From Rhizobium jaguaris (lineage in GTDB: Bacteria > Pseudomonadota > Alphaproteobacteria > Rhizobiales > Rhizobiaceae), in contig NZ_CP032694.1 of assembly GCF_003627755.1 (NCBI RefSeq), forward strand, positions 1,417,501 through 1,481,500: 64,000 nucleotides of DNA, in the 5' to 3' direction. Made by a program: the position numbers and the translations under genes. The notes under the pieces are model-generated. The model was not told the origin of the DNA, searched no databases, and saw only the letters and a list, made by a program, of their open reading frames with translations. Positions 9,089 to 17,557 of this stretch are shown here, piece by piece (position 1 is the stretch's first letter; the number at the start of each line of letters is the position of its first letter).

Positions 9089-10939
9089 TCAGCCTATACG
9101 CTGGGCGTTGCGCGCTTGCTCGTAGGCGGCGCGGGCCTTGTTGACCTCGGCGCGCGGGCTGACCTCGGGAACAGCGACATCCCACCAATGCCCGCCTTCG
9201 TCCGTCGTGATCAGCGGATCGGTATCGATGACGATGACCGAAGTGCGATCGTTCTTCTTCGAAGCCTCGATCGCCTGCTCCAGCTCGGCGATGGACGCGA
9301 CCTTGACGGCCACGGCGCCCATGCTCTCGGCATGCGCTCGGAAATCGATCTCCGGCATCACCTCGTGACGGGCATCCTTCAAGAGATTGTTGAAGTTCGC
9401 GCCGCCGGTCGCCATCTGCAGCCGGTTGATGCAGCCGTAGCCTCTGTTGTCGAGGAGGACGACGATGAGCTTCAGGCCGAGCATGACCGAGGTCGCCAGC
9501 TCCGAATTCAGCATCATGTAGGAGCCGTCGCCGACCATGACGACAACCTCCTTGTCCGGCCGCGCCATCTTCGCGCCAAGGCCGCCGGCGATCTCATAGC
9601 CCATGCAGGAGAAGCCGTATTCCATGTGATAGCTGCCGGGCGCGGTCGCCGGCCACAGCTTGTGCAACTCGCCGGGCAGACCGCCCGCAGCGCACAAGAG
9701 AATGCTTTTTTCGCCGCTGATCGTGCGGGTGACGGCGCCGATCACCTGGGCATCGGAGGGCAGGGCGGTATTCGTCGTCGCCATCGCCTTGGCGGCAGCT
9801 TCCAGCCAGATCTTCTTTTCCCGCGTTGCCTTCTCAACAAGCACTGCCGGCGCTTTCCAGCCAGCAAGGCCTGCGGACAGAACTTTCAGTCCTTCGCGCG
9901 CATCTGTCACCAAGGGGTGACCATTGTGCTTCAGCGCGTCATAGGCCGCGATGTTGAGGCCGACCATCGTGAGTTTTTCGTTCTTGAACAGCGCCCAGGA
10001 ACCGGTGGTGAAATCCTGGCAGCGGGTGCCGACAGCGATGACCAGATCGGTTTCTTCAGCAATCGCGTTTGCGGCCGACGTCCCGGTGACGCCGACCGAG
10101 CCGAGCGCCAGCGGGTGCGTCTCGTCGATCGCCGATTTGCCGGCCTGTGTCACAACGACAGGTATGCTATGCGCTTCCGCGAAGGCTGCTAGCTCCTTCG
10201 TCGCCTGCGAATACAGCACGCCGCCGCCGGCGACGATCACGGGTTTTTCGGATTTGCGGATCAGCGCGATGGCGTTTGCCAGTTCGTCCGCATCCGGCTG
10301 CGGGCGGCGCAGCGCCCACACATGTTCCTCGAAGAAGCTCTCCGGATAGTCGAATGCCTCAGCCTGCACATCCTGGCAAAGCGACAGTGTCACTGGACCG
10401 CAATCAAGCGGATCGGTCAGCACCTGCATGGCACGCTTCAGCGCCGTGATGATCTGCTCGGGTCGGGTGATGCGATCGAAATAGCGCGAAACCGGACGGA
10501 AGGCGTCGTTGGCCGAAACCGTGCCGTCGCCGAAGTCCTCGATCTGCTGCAGCACCGGATCGGGCGCGCGGTTGGCGAAGACATCACCTGGCAGGAAGAG
10601 CACGGGGATGCGGTTGACATGCGCCACGCCGGCGGCAGTCACCATATTCAGCGCGCCGGGGCCGATCGATGTCGTGCAGGCCATGAAGCGTTGGCGGAAA
10701 CTGGTCTTCGCATAAGCAATGGCAGCATGCGCCATGCCCTGCTCATTGTGGGCTCGGAAAGTTGGCAGCTCCTCGCGCACCTGATAGAGCGCTTCCCCCA
10801 TTCCGGCGACGTTGCCGTGTCCGAAGATCGCCCAGACGCCGCCGAAGATCGGCAGCTTCTGGCCATCGATCACGGTCATCTGCTTTTTGAGGAAATGCAC
10901 GACGGCCTGAGCCATCGTCAATCGGATCGTCTTGCCCAT
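9089..10939 (-). CDS. iolD: 3D-(3,5/4)-trihydroxycyclohexane-1,2-dione hydrolase IolD (616 aa)
   Basis: A thiamine-diphosphate enzyme that opens the inositol ring, giving 5-deoxy-glucuronate. It has the three-domain acetolactate-synthase-type layout. The N-terminal Pyr domain carries the catalytic glutamate in RAHNEQGMAHAA. A central domain has the VAGGGVLYS turn. The C-terminal PP domain has the ThDP/Mg motif GDGSYMMLNSE ending in DNRGYGCINRLQ. Length fits IolD. It lies between iolC, from which it is separated by a palindromic repeat, and iolE (68-base gap). Confidence 0.95.
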   Translation of the reverse strand: MGKTIRLTMAQAVVHFLKKQMTVIDGQKLPIFGGVWAIFGHGNVAGMGEALYQVREELPTFRAHNEQGMAHAAIAYAKTSFRQRFMACTTSIGPGALNMVTAAGVAHVNRIPVLFLPGDVFANRAPDPVLQQIEDFGDGTVSANDAFRPVSRYFDRITRPEQIITALKRAMQVLTDPLDCGPVTLSLCQDVQAEAFDYPESFFEEHVWALRRPQPDADELANAIALIRKSEKPVIVAGGGVLYSQATKELAAFAEAHSIPVVVTQAGKSAIDETHPLALGSVGVTGTSAANAIAEETDLVIAVGTRCQDFTTGSWALFKNEKLTMVGLNIAAYDALKHNGHPLVTDAREGLKVLSAGLAGWKAPAVLVEKATREKKIWLEAAAKAMATTNTALPSDAQVIGAVTRTISGEKSILLCAAGGLPGELHKLWPATAPGSYHMEYGFSCMGYEIAGGLGAKMARPDKEVVVMVGDGSYMMLNSELATSVMLGLKLIVVLLDNRGYGCINRLQMATGGANFNNLLKDARHEVMPEIDFRAHAESMGAVAVKVASIAELEQAIEASKKNDRTSVIVIDTDPLITTDEGGHWWDVAVPEVSPRAEVNKARAAYEQARNAQRIG

Positions 10940-10974
10940 GGGGCGCCTCCCAAATGCATCTTAGTCCATTGTTT

Positions 10975-11023
10975 GCGTATCGCTTTACCCGAAAACCGGT
11001 ATCCAGTTTTCCGAGCGATGCGC
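10975..11023. repeat. Rhizobial intergenic palindromic repeat between iolD and iolC
   Basis: An imperfect palindrome with outer arms 10975-10984 and 11014-11023 (GCGTATCGCT against AGCGATGCGC) and inner arms GAAAAC/GTTTTC. It fills the 87-base gap between iolC and iolD, on the operon transcript. Elements of this kind are scattered between genes in Rhizobium. It could fold in the mRNA and change the IolC:IolD ratio, but this is inference. Confidence 0.6.
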
Positions 11024-11026
11024 CAG

Positions 11027-12961
11027 CTATTCCAGGCCGCGGGTTTTCAGCCACGCCTGCGTCAATTGCCGGAAGCGGCCAGCCATGTCGGCGATCGCTT
11101 CCTCGTCGTTCATGCCGCCTGACATCCAGGCGCGTGCCGCATCGGAAAAGATCGTCCGTCCGACGGCGAAACCCTTGACGGAGGGCGCGGCCAGCGTCGC
11201 TTCGAAGCTGCGGATCAATTCCTCCGCCGGCGCTTCCAGGCCAAGCAGCACGATACCCCTGCACAATGGATCATTTTTGGCGATCACGGCATCGATTTTT
11301 TTCCAGGCCGTCGTCGATTCCTGCGGTTCCAGCTTCCACCAGTCCGGCTTGATGCCAAGTGCGTAAAGCTCTTCCATCGCCGTCGGGATCGTATCGTCGG
11401 TAAGCGGTCCGTTCTTGCCGGCGATGATCTCGACCAGCAACTCACGGCCGACCTTGCGGGCTGCTTCGAACAGGGTCCGCAGCTTCTCCTGCTGCTCGGC
11501 CTTCAATTCCGCGGGGTCGTCGGGGTGATAGAAGCAGAGGCACTTGATGCAATGGTTGAGCGGCCATTCGGTGAGCTGCGAACCGATATCCTGGCTGAAT
11601 TCGAATTTCAGCGGTTTCGAGCCCGGCAATTCGACGGGGCGGCCGATCCAGGAGAAATTCTTGGTGGCGGCATCGAAGAATGCATCGCGGCCGAAGCGCT
11701 CGTCGATCAGCATGCCATAGCCGTCGCGCCCGCCCGAAACCCGCGCGGCCGCCTCAACCGCAAGCCGCTTGAAGGCAACGATCCTGTCGTGGGCGATGCC
11801 CAGCTCGTCGGCGACACTGACGAGCTGCGAACGATGATCGATGGCAAGCGCCATCAATAGCGGGATTTCGCCACGGCGTGTCGTCGCCCAATGGATGTGA
11901 TTGATCGCCTCATCTTTACGCAGCGCCCGGTGCTTGCTGCCCGTCTTCAGGAAGAAATCGAGTTCGGCCCAGGTCGGATATTCCGGCGAGCAGAGCAGGC
12001 GCGAGACCGCGAAGGCGCCGCAGGCATTGGCCCAGGTGGCGCAGGTCTTAAGCGGTTCGTCGCGCAGGAAGCCGCGCAGGAAGCCGGACATGAAGGCATC
12101 GCCGGCTCCAAGCACGTTGAATACTTCGATCGGAAAACCCTGGCCGACAATGCCGGCCTCGAGGTCGTCGGAGATCGGGCCGTCATAAACGATGCAGCCC
12201 ATGGCGCCGCGCTTCAGCACGATGGTTGCCGAAGAAAGGCGGCGGATTTCCTTCAATGCGCCAAGCACGTCATCGGCGCCCGAGGTAATCATGATCTCCT
12301 CTTCGGTGCCGACGATCAGGTCGCAATCCGGCAACGTCTCTTTCATCTTCGAGGAGACACGATCCGATTTCACATAACGTTCGAACCCTTCGGCGTGGCC
12401 GGCGAGGCCCCAGAGATTCGGCCGGTAATCGATATCGAAGATCACCTTGCGGCCGTTCGCCTTGGCGATGCGGATCGCCTTGTGCTGAGCGGCCTCCGTA
12501 TTCGGCTTGGAGAAATGCGTGCCAGAAACCAGCACGGCGCGGGAGGACTTGATGAAATTCTCATCGATGTCACCCTCGTCGAGCGCCATGTCGGCGCAGT
12601 CGGAACGATAGAAGATCATCGGCGAGACGCCTTCGGCCTCGACCGCCAGCAATACCAGAGCCGTCAGCCTCTCCTTGTCGGTGGCGATCCCCGCCGTCGC
12701 GACGCCCTCGCGTGCCGCCTGTTCACGGATGAAACGGCCCATCTGCTCGTCGCCGACGCGGGTGATCAAGCCGGATTTCAAGCCGAGGCGAGCGGTGCCG
12801 ATGGCGATATTGGCGGGGCAGCCGCCGACGGATTTCGCGAAGGAAGCGATATCCTCCAGGCGTGAGCCGATCTGCTGGCCATAGAGATCAACGGAGGAGC
12901 GGCCGATGGTGATCACATCGAGTGTCGGCTCCGGCTGGGCGCCAGGATTGTCGTGTGCCAT
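11027..12961 (-). CDS. iolC: 5-dehydro-2-deoxygluconokinase IolC fused to a DUF2090 aldolase-like domain (644 aa)
   Basis: The N-terminal half (about 10-330) is a PfkB-family sugar kinase that phosphorylates 2-deoxy-5-keto-gluconate. It has GRSSVDLYGQQIG near the start, GGCPANIAIG, and the catalytic VLGAGDAFMSGF motif. The C-terminal half (about 345-640) is a DUF2090 domain, a TIM-barrel related to class I aldolases, with FYHPDDP and VEIIAGKNGP. The fusion is standard in rhizobia and may couple the kinase to cleavage of the phosphorylated product, since no separate iolJ is present here. The start at 12961 has GGGAGG five bases upstream. It is the second gene of the operon. Confidence 0.93.
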   Translation of the reverse strand: MAHDNPGAQPEPTLDVITIGRSSVDLYGQQIGSRLEDIASFAKSVGGCPANIAIGTARLGLKSGLITRVGDEQMGRFIREQAAREGVATAGIATDKERLTALVLLAVEAEGVSPMIFYRSDCADMALDEGDIDENFIKSSRAVLVSGTHFSKPNTEAAQHKAIRIAKANGRKVIFDIDYRPNLWGLAGHAEGFERYVKSDRVSSKMKETLPDCDLIVGTEEEIMITSGADDVLGALKEIRRLSSATIVLKRGAMGCIVYDGPISDDLEAGIVGQGFPIEVFNVLGAGDAFMSGFLRGFLRDEPLKTCATWANACGAFAVSRLLCSPEYPTWAELDFFLKTGSKHRALRKDEAINHIHWATTRRGEIPLLMALAIDHRSQLVSVADELGIAHDRIVAFKRLAVEAAARVSGGRDGYGMLIDERFGRDAFFDAATKNFSWIGRPVELPGSKPLKFEFSQDIGSQLTEWPLNHCIKCLCFYHPDDPAELKAEQQEKLRTLFEAARKVGRELLVEIIAGKNGPLTDDTIPTAMEELYALGIKPDWWKLEPQESTTAWKKIDAVIAKNDPLCRGIVLLGLEAPAEELIRSFEATLAAPSVKGFAVGRTIFSDAARAWMSGGMNDEEAIADMAGRFRQLTQAWLKTRGLE

Positions 12962-13105
12962 GATGTCCTCCCGTCTAGGCATGATCCCGATAACTCTTCA
13001 GTTTTCGATGAGGTCATGCGTCATTGAAAGTGCCGGCCCGTCTTCGTTTCGTCCGGCTCCGGTAGATATTGCGGTCATCTCCCGTGGCCGCGATTATGAT
13101 TTAAT

Positions 13106-13149
13106 GAAACATTGGTTCCGTTATTTTGTCAATTCGGAATATTTATTCC
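13106..13149. promoter_or_regulatory. Two probable IolR operators upstream of iolC
   Basis: GGAA-TATTTA-TTCC at 13136-13149 exactly fits the GGAA-N6-TTCC consensus reported for the inositol repressor IolR in Sinorhizobium. A one-mismatch copy, GAAA-CATTGG-TTCC, lies at 13106-13119, 30 bases (about three helical turns) away. The pair lies in the 181-base gap between iolR and iolC, with the perfect site overlapping the last codons of iolR. This points to a separate, IolR-controlled promoter for iolCDEB. Confidence 0.7.
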
Positions 13150-14018
13150 ATTTTGGTTTTGTGAAATTTTGCAACCGCATCTTTCCTGCGCCGTTCGGCA
13201 ATGGCGACGGGGAAGGCCATGATGAGAGCCATGGAGGCCGAGAGCGACCGGAAGCCGGCAAAATCAGCCTCAGCCACTTCGAACCAGTGGGTGGCGCAGG
13301 CCGTCAGCGGCGAAAAGGCCGAATCGGTAATGGCGATCACCGGCACGTTGCGTGCGGCGAGATCCTGTGCCTGCGCCAAACTGTCGGCGGCATAGGGTGA
13401 GAAGCTGGCGGCAATCGCTGCGTCTCTTTCCGTGGCAAACCGGGCAAGCTCGCCATCGATGCCGTTTGGTGAAGCAACGATCTGATGACGGATGTTCAAT
13501 TTGGAAAAGGCATAGGTCATATGCGCCGTCAGCGGATAGGAGCGGCGCTTGGCGATGAGGTAGATCGTCTCGGCGGCGGCGAGCACATCCACAGCCTTGG
13601 CGAACGTATCCGTCTCGATCGTGGCGGCAAGCTTGTTGATCGACTGACTGGCGGCAGAAAGGAAACCGGAGAGAATGCCGGCTTCTTCATCCTCGATGCC
13701 GGATTGTTCCAGTGTGATCAGCCGCTCTTCATAACTCAGCGTCCGATCGCGCAGCCTTTCGCGGAAAATGCTCTGCAGGTCGGAGAACCCCTCATAGCCG
13801 AGATGATGGGCGAGACGCACGAGCGTTGACGGCTGGACATCTGCTGCAGTGGCGATGCTTGCCGTGGTGCCAAAGGCGATTTCATCCGGATTCCCGAGCG
13901 CGAAAGCCGCGATCTGGGCCAGACGTTTCGGCATGGCGTTCTTGCGCTCGATGATAGTGCTGCGCAGACTTTCAAAATCCCGCGGCACCTTGGTTCGCGT
14001 TTCGATTCCGTTGTCCAT
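13143..14018 (-). CDS. iolR: RpiR-family repressor of inositol catabolism, IolR (291 aa)
   Basis: A DNA-binding regulator of the MurR/RpiR family. The N-terminal helix-turn-helix domain (about 1-85) has the pattern STLVRLAHHLGYEGFSDLQ, and the C-terminal SIS sugar-phosphate-binding domain spans about 115-270 (IYLIAKRRSYPLTAHM, PVIAITDSAFSPL). In Sinorhizobium the homologous IolR represses iolCDEB and idhA, and an inositol-pathway intermediate relieves repression. Here it heads the iolRCDEB order and its own upstream region has an operator-like site, so autoregulation is likely. It starts at 14018 after an AAAGG box. Confidence 0.92.
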   Translation of the reverse strand: MDNGIETRTKVPRDFESLRSTIIERKNAMPKRLAQIAAFALGNPDEIAFGTTASIATAADVQPSTLVRLAHHLGYEGFSDLQSIFRERLRDRTLSYEERLITLEQSGIEDEEAGILSGFLSAASQSINKLAATIETDTFAKAVDVLAAAETIYLIAKRRSYPLTAHMTYAFSKLNIRHQIVASPNGIDGELARFATERDAAIAASFSPYAADSLAQAQDLAARNVPVIAITDSAFSPLTACATHWFEVAEADFAGFRSLSASMALIMAFPVAIAERRRKDAVAKFHKTKME

Positions 14019-14051
14019 GCCTTTACCCTTTTCGACGCCATGCCCGCCAAT

Positions 14052-14065
14052 GAAACAAATATTCC
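14052..14065. promoter_or_regulatory. IolR-operator-like site between iolR and the divergent dehydrogenase
   Basis: GAAA-CAAATA-TTCC at 14052-14065 differs from GGAA-N6-TTCC by one base. It is 34 bases upstream of the iolR start. A weaker TATTCC half-site lies near 14201, upstream of the divergent dehydrogenase. Together they suggest joint control of both divergent genes by IolR. Confidence 0.55.
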
Positions 14066-14253
14066 ATATTTTGCACGATAACGGATTTTGAATAGCTCGG
14101 CACGATTATTTTTAAGTCAATGAATTTACGGGAATAATTTTCATTCCTCCGATTCTGTGCTGCGATTGATCGGCCCGCCCGCTTGTCAAAACGGTCCAAA
14201 TATTCCAAAAATCCATGAGAGTTTCGGGAGAAGGCTTGAGGAGGGAAATGCAT

Positions 14254-15366
14254 ATGAAGCCGTTGGGCGTCGGATTGATCGGAACCGGCTATATGGGCAA
14301 ATGCCATGCGCTTGCGTGGAACGCGGTCAAGACCGTCTTCGGTGACGTCGAGCGGCCGCGCCTTGTGCATCTTGCGGAAGCCAATCCCGATTTGGCAAAG
14401 GAGCGTGGCGATGAATTCGGCTTCGAAAAGACGACCGCCGACTGGCGCGAGCTGATCGCCGATCCTGAGGTCGACGTCGTCTCCGTCACGACGCCCAATC
14501 AATTCCATCCGGAAATGTCGATCGCGGCGCTGCAAGCCGGCAAGCATGTCTGGTGCGAAAAGCCGATGGCGCCTGCCTATGCCGACGCCGAACGCATGTT
14601 GAGCGCCGCCAAAGCCTCAGGCAAGGTCGCTATCCTCGGCTATAATTATATCCAGAACCCGGTTATTCGGCATATCAAGGCGCTGATCGGCGAAGGCGCG
14701 ATCGGCGAGGTCAATCATGTCCGTGTCGAGATGGATGAAGACTTCATGGCCGATCCGGAAGTCTTTTTCTATTGGAAGAGCGAGTTGGCCGGCGGCTATG
14801 GCGCGCTCGACGATTTCGCCGTGCACCCGTTATCGCTGCTCTGGTTTCTGTTCGGCCATGTGGAAGCTGTAATCACCGATATGGTGAAGCCTTATGCCGA
14901 ACGGCCGTTGAAAGAAGGCGGGCGGCGCGCTGTCGAGAACCACGATCTCGCCAATGTGCTGATGCGGCTCGATGGCGGCATTTCCGCGGTGCTGATGGCG
15001 AATCGCTCCGCCTGGGGACGCAAGGGCCGCATTGCGCTGCAGATCTTCGGCTCGAAAGGCTCAATCACCTACGACCAGGAGCGCATGAACGAATTCGAGC
15101 TTTATCAGGCGGAGGGCAGGGGCAGCGAACAGGGGTTCCGTAAGATCCTCGCAGCACCGGCCCATAGACCCTATGACCGGTTCATCCCGGCGCCCGGCCA
15201 TGGGCTCGGCTTCAACGACCTGAAGATCATCGAATGCCGCGAGCTGATTCGCGCCATCTCCGGCGATGCGGCGTCGGTCGTGAGTTTCACGGATGGCTTG
15301 CGCATCGAGAAGTCGGTTCATGCCATGGCGCAATCGTTCCATGAGCGCCGCTGGGTCGAGATATAG
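14254..15366 (+). CDS. Gfo/Idh/MocA-family oxidoreductase, probable inositol/sugar dehydrogenase (370 aa)
   Basis: An NAD(P)-dependent sugar dehydrogenase. The N-terminal Rossmann motif is GLIGTGYMGKCHA, and the EKPMAP motif with its catalytic lysine follows at about residue 95. The C-terminal half is the usual alpha/beta substrate domain, with the conserved His in DDFAVHPLSLLWF. Position opposite iolR suggests oxidation of an inositol or a derivative, for example an IdhA/IolG-type paralogue, but the sequence alone does not fix the substrate. The ATG at 14254 has GGAGG nine bases upstream; the ATG at 14248 is too close to it. Confidence 0.85.
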   Translation: MKPLGVGLIGTGYMGKCHALAWNAVKTVFGDVERPRLVHLAEANPDLAKERGDEFGFEKTTADWRELIADPEVDVVSVTTPNQFHPEMSIAALQAGKHVWCEKPMAPAYADAERMLSAAKASGKVAILGYNYIQNPVIRHIKALIGEGAIGEVNHVRVEMDEDFMADPEVFFYWKSELAGGYGALDDFAVHPLSLLWFLFGHVEAVITDMVKPYAERPLKEGGRRAVENHDLANVLMRLDGGISAVLMANRSAWGRKGRIALQIFGSKGSITYDQERMNEFELYQAEGRGSEQGFRKILAAPAHRPYDRFIPAPGHGLGFNDLKIIECRELIRAISGDAASVVSFTDGLRIEKSVHAMAQSFHERRWVEI

Positions 15367-15516
15367 GCCTGAGTTCCGCCCTAATTTTCTCCCGATCTCG
15401 GGCGCAAGGTCAGCTATGATTGACGCTTGCAAGGGTAGGCGTTACCCCTGAAATCCGTGAGGGCAACGTCCTATATCAGGATGACGAGCCGCTATAACGA
15501 TAATGGAGTAAGGATC

Positions 15517-16734
15517 GTGACGGGCAGATTGGTCATTGTCGGGGCCGGACAGGCCGGTTTCGCGCTTGCAGCCAAATTGCGGGCGCTCGGAGATTTGAGG
15601 CCGATCACCATCATTGGCGCGGAGGAAAACCTCCCCTATCAGCGGCCACCGCTTACCAAGAAATACCTTCTCGGGGAGATGGCCTTCGATCGCCTGCTGT
15701 TCCGCCCGGAACATTGGTACGCCGACAACAATGTCGAGATTCGCTTGTCTACCTGGGTCGAGCAGATCGACCGGACGGTAAAGCAGGTCGTCACACAGGA
15801 CGGCTCGGTGCTGGATTATCACACGCTGGTACTGGCAACAGGCGCCGCGCCGCGCCCTCTGCCGCCCTCCGTCGGAGGCGCTCTCGAAGGCGTCTATCTC
15901 GCCCGTAACAAGCGCGATGCCGATCAGCTCGCCGGTGAAATGCGTGCGGGCCGCCGTGTCCTCATCATCGGCGGCGGCTATATTGGCCTCGAAGCGGCGG
16001 CAGTTGCCCGCCACCGCGGCCTCGAAGTCACGCTCATCGAAATGGCCGACAGGATCCTGCAGCGCGTCGCCGCCAAGGAGACGGCAGACATCATGCGGGC
16101 GATTCACAGACAACACGACGTCGTCATCCGCGAAAAGACCGGCCTCAAGCAACTCGTCGGCAAGAATGGCCATGTCGTTGCCGCCGAATTGTCGGATGGC
16201 TCCAGCATCGACGTCGATTTCGTCGTCGTCGGCATCGGCGTCGCTCCGAATGACCAGCTCGCCAAAGAAGCGGGACTGGAAGTCGGCAACGGCATCATCG
16301 TCGATTCCTTTGCCCGCACCTCCGATCCCTCCATCTTCGCCGTGGGCGATTGTGCCGAGCTGCCCTGGGACGGCGGCCGCATCCGTCTCGAATCGGTACA
16401 GAACGCCGTCGACCAGGCCGAAGCCGCAGCCGCAATCATTGCCGGCGGCGATGAGGCCTATGATCCGAAGCCATGGTTCTGGTCGGATCAATATGATGTG
16501 AAATTGCAAATCGCTGGCTTCAACCTTGGCTATGACGAAACCCTTCTGCGCCCCGGAACCCGCGAGGGATCGGCTTCGGTCTGGTATTTCAAGAAGGGCC
16601 GTTTCATCGCCGTTGACGCCATCAATGACGCGAAGGCCTATGTGACCGGCAAGAAGCTGCTGGAAACCGGCACCAGCCCGGACAAGGCCGTTCTGGCCGA
16701 CCCCGCCGCAGACCTTAAGCAATTGCTGGCTTAA
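15517..16734 (+). CDS. FAD/NAD-dependent ferredoxin (rubredoxin/putidaredoxin-type) reductase (405 aa)
   Basis: A flavoprotein that passes electrons from NAD(P)H to a small iron-sulfur protein. It has an N-terminal FAD-binding VIVGAGQAGFALA, a second NAD-binding VLIIGGGYIGLEAAA (about residue 150), the FAD-contact FAVGDCAELP, and a C-terminal reductase domain beginning PWFWSDQYDVKLQIAG that is typical of putidaredoxin/rhodocoxin reductases. No ferredoxin or P450 gene is adjacent, so the partner is elsewhere. The GTG at 15517 with GGAG eight bases upstream is preferred; ATGs at 15481 and 15457 are in frame. Confidence 0.88.
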   Translation: MTGRLVIVGAGQAGFALAAKLRALGDLRPITIIGAEENLPYQRPPLTKKYLLGEMAFDRLLFRPEHWYADNNVEIRLSTWVEQIDRTVKQVVTQDGSVLDYHTLVLATGAAPRPLPPSVGGALEGVYLARNKRDADQLAGEMRAGRRVLIIGGGYIGLEAAAVARHRGLEVTLIEMADRILQRVAAKETADIMRAIHRQHDVVIREKTGLKQLVGKNGHVVAAELSDGSSIDVDFVVVGIGVAPNDQLAKEAGLEVGNGIIVDSFARTSDPSIFAVGDCAELPWDGGRIRLESVQNAVDQAEAAAAIIAGGDEAYDPKPWFWSDQYDVKLQIAGFNLGYDETLLRPGTREGSASVWYFKKGRFIAVDAINDAKAYVTGKKLLETGTSPDKAVLADPAADLKQLLA

Positions 16735-16860
16735 CGGAACTGCTGGCAGGCTATCTGGTTCTTCCCGCAGGATGCGCGCATTGCCTAATGCAGGGAGAAC
16801 GTGCACGGAGGCGAAAAAGCGCTTGCGTCGATAAATGATTGGCCGTATCAGGGCCGCACC

Positions 16861-16951
16861 GGAGAGGTGGCCGAGTGGTCGAAGGCGCTCCCCTGCTAAG
16901 GGAGTATACGTCAAAAGCGTATCGTGGGTTCGAATCCCATCTTCTCCGCCA
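16861..16951 (+). tRNA. tRNA-Ser (anticodon GCU)
   Basis: A complete class II tRNA of 91 bases including an encoded CCA. The acceptor stem is GGAGAGG with CTTCTCC (one G-U pair), discriminator G. The anticodon stem-loop reads CCCCTGCTAAGGG with GCT as anticodon, there is a long variable arm (TATACG...CGTATC), and the T-loop is GGTTCGAATCC. It reads AGC/AGU codons. No integrase or duplicated 3' end lies nearby, so this copy shows no sign of use as an attachment site. Confidence 0.97.
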
Positions 16952-17557
16952 TCCTATTTCGCGTCGCGGACGCGCTAATTCCCCCGCTATCGATATCTTC
17001 CGCGATTTCTTAGATCCGTCCGCTGCCGATTCTCTTTTTGTCATCCCGCTGCAATCTTGCGGGCGGATAGTCGGTAACGACCGATTCTCCGTCGAATCGG
17101 TCGCAGCAGAATCACTTGCTGGCGATGTGGTGCTGAGTGATGAGAGTGGATTTGGCTTGCTCCGCGCCGCTGGTGGCTGTTTTTGAAATGGCGAGCATGA
17201 CGTTGCGGAACCCATGAAATTGCCCTGAATCGGCCATTATGACGGCTGATCTAGTCTCCACGTCATCAATTAAAACCGGCCTGTAAGTGCTGGTACCGTA
17301 ACGGCTTTCTTAACAAAATATAAATAAATGCGATGTCCGTGTGGCGGACTTGTGTCCTTTCGGCAACAGGACTTAGCGAAGGCTCATGTAAATCCCCCTT
17401 TCCGATAAGATGTAGATTGCGTGACAGTTCGCGTCTTGTATTTTCAATCTCGGAAGCAAGGGCGATTGATCGTCCACTTCTTGAAACACGAGGATGGGGC
17501 AGGGAATGCCTTCGGGTAGTTCTCATTCTCGATTGAAACTTTGACTGGAGGTCAATA
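16952..17557. other. Intergenic region between tRNA-Ser and the first porin
   Basis: About 600 bases without a credible gene. Frames running out of the tRNA on both strands are translation artefacts. From about 17280 the sequence is AT-rich and probably holds the porin promoter. A block TCGGAAGCAAG (17450-17460) and a G-rich block around 17491-17504 recur upstream of the second porin, which marks a shared 5' leader. Confidence 0.6.

Noticed and set aside
15442..16914. 490-residue antisense frame opposite the ferredoxin reductase
   Set aside because: Shadow of a gene with clear FAD and NAD motifs; no family pattern in the antisense product.
16861..16951. tRNA-Ser as an attachment site of an integrated island
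   Set aside because: No integrase and no repeated 3' tRNA end occur nearby. The following genes are core porins.
16751..17215. Minus-strand frame crossing the tRNA, reading RRRWDSNPRYAF
   Set aside because: This peptide is the known artefact of translating the antisense of a serine tRNA. There is no ribosome binding site and the frame covers the whole tRNA.
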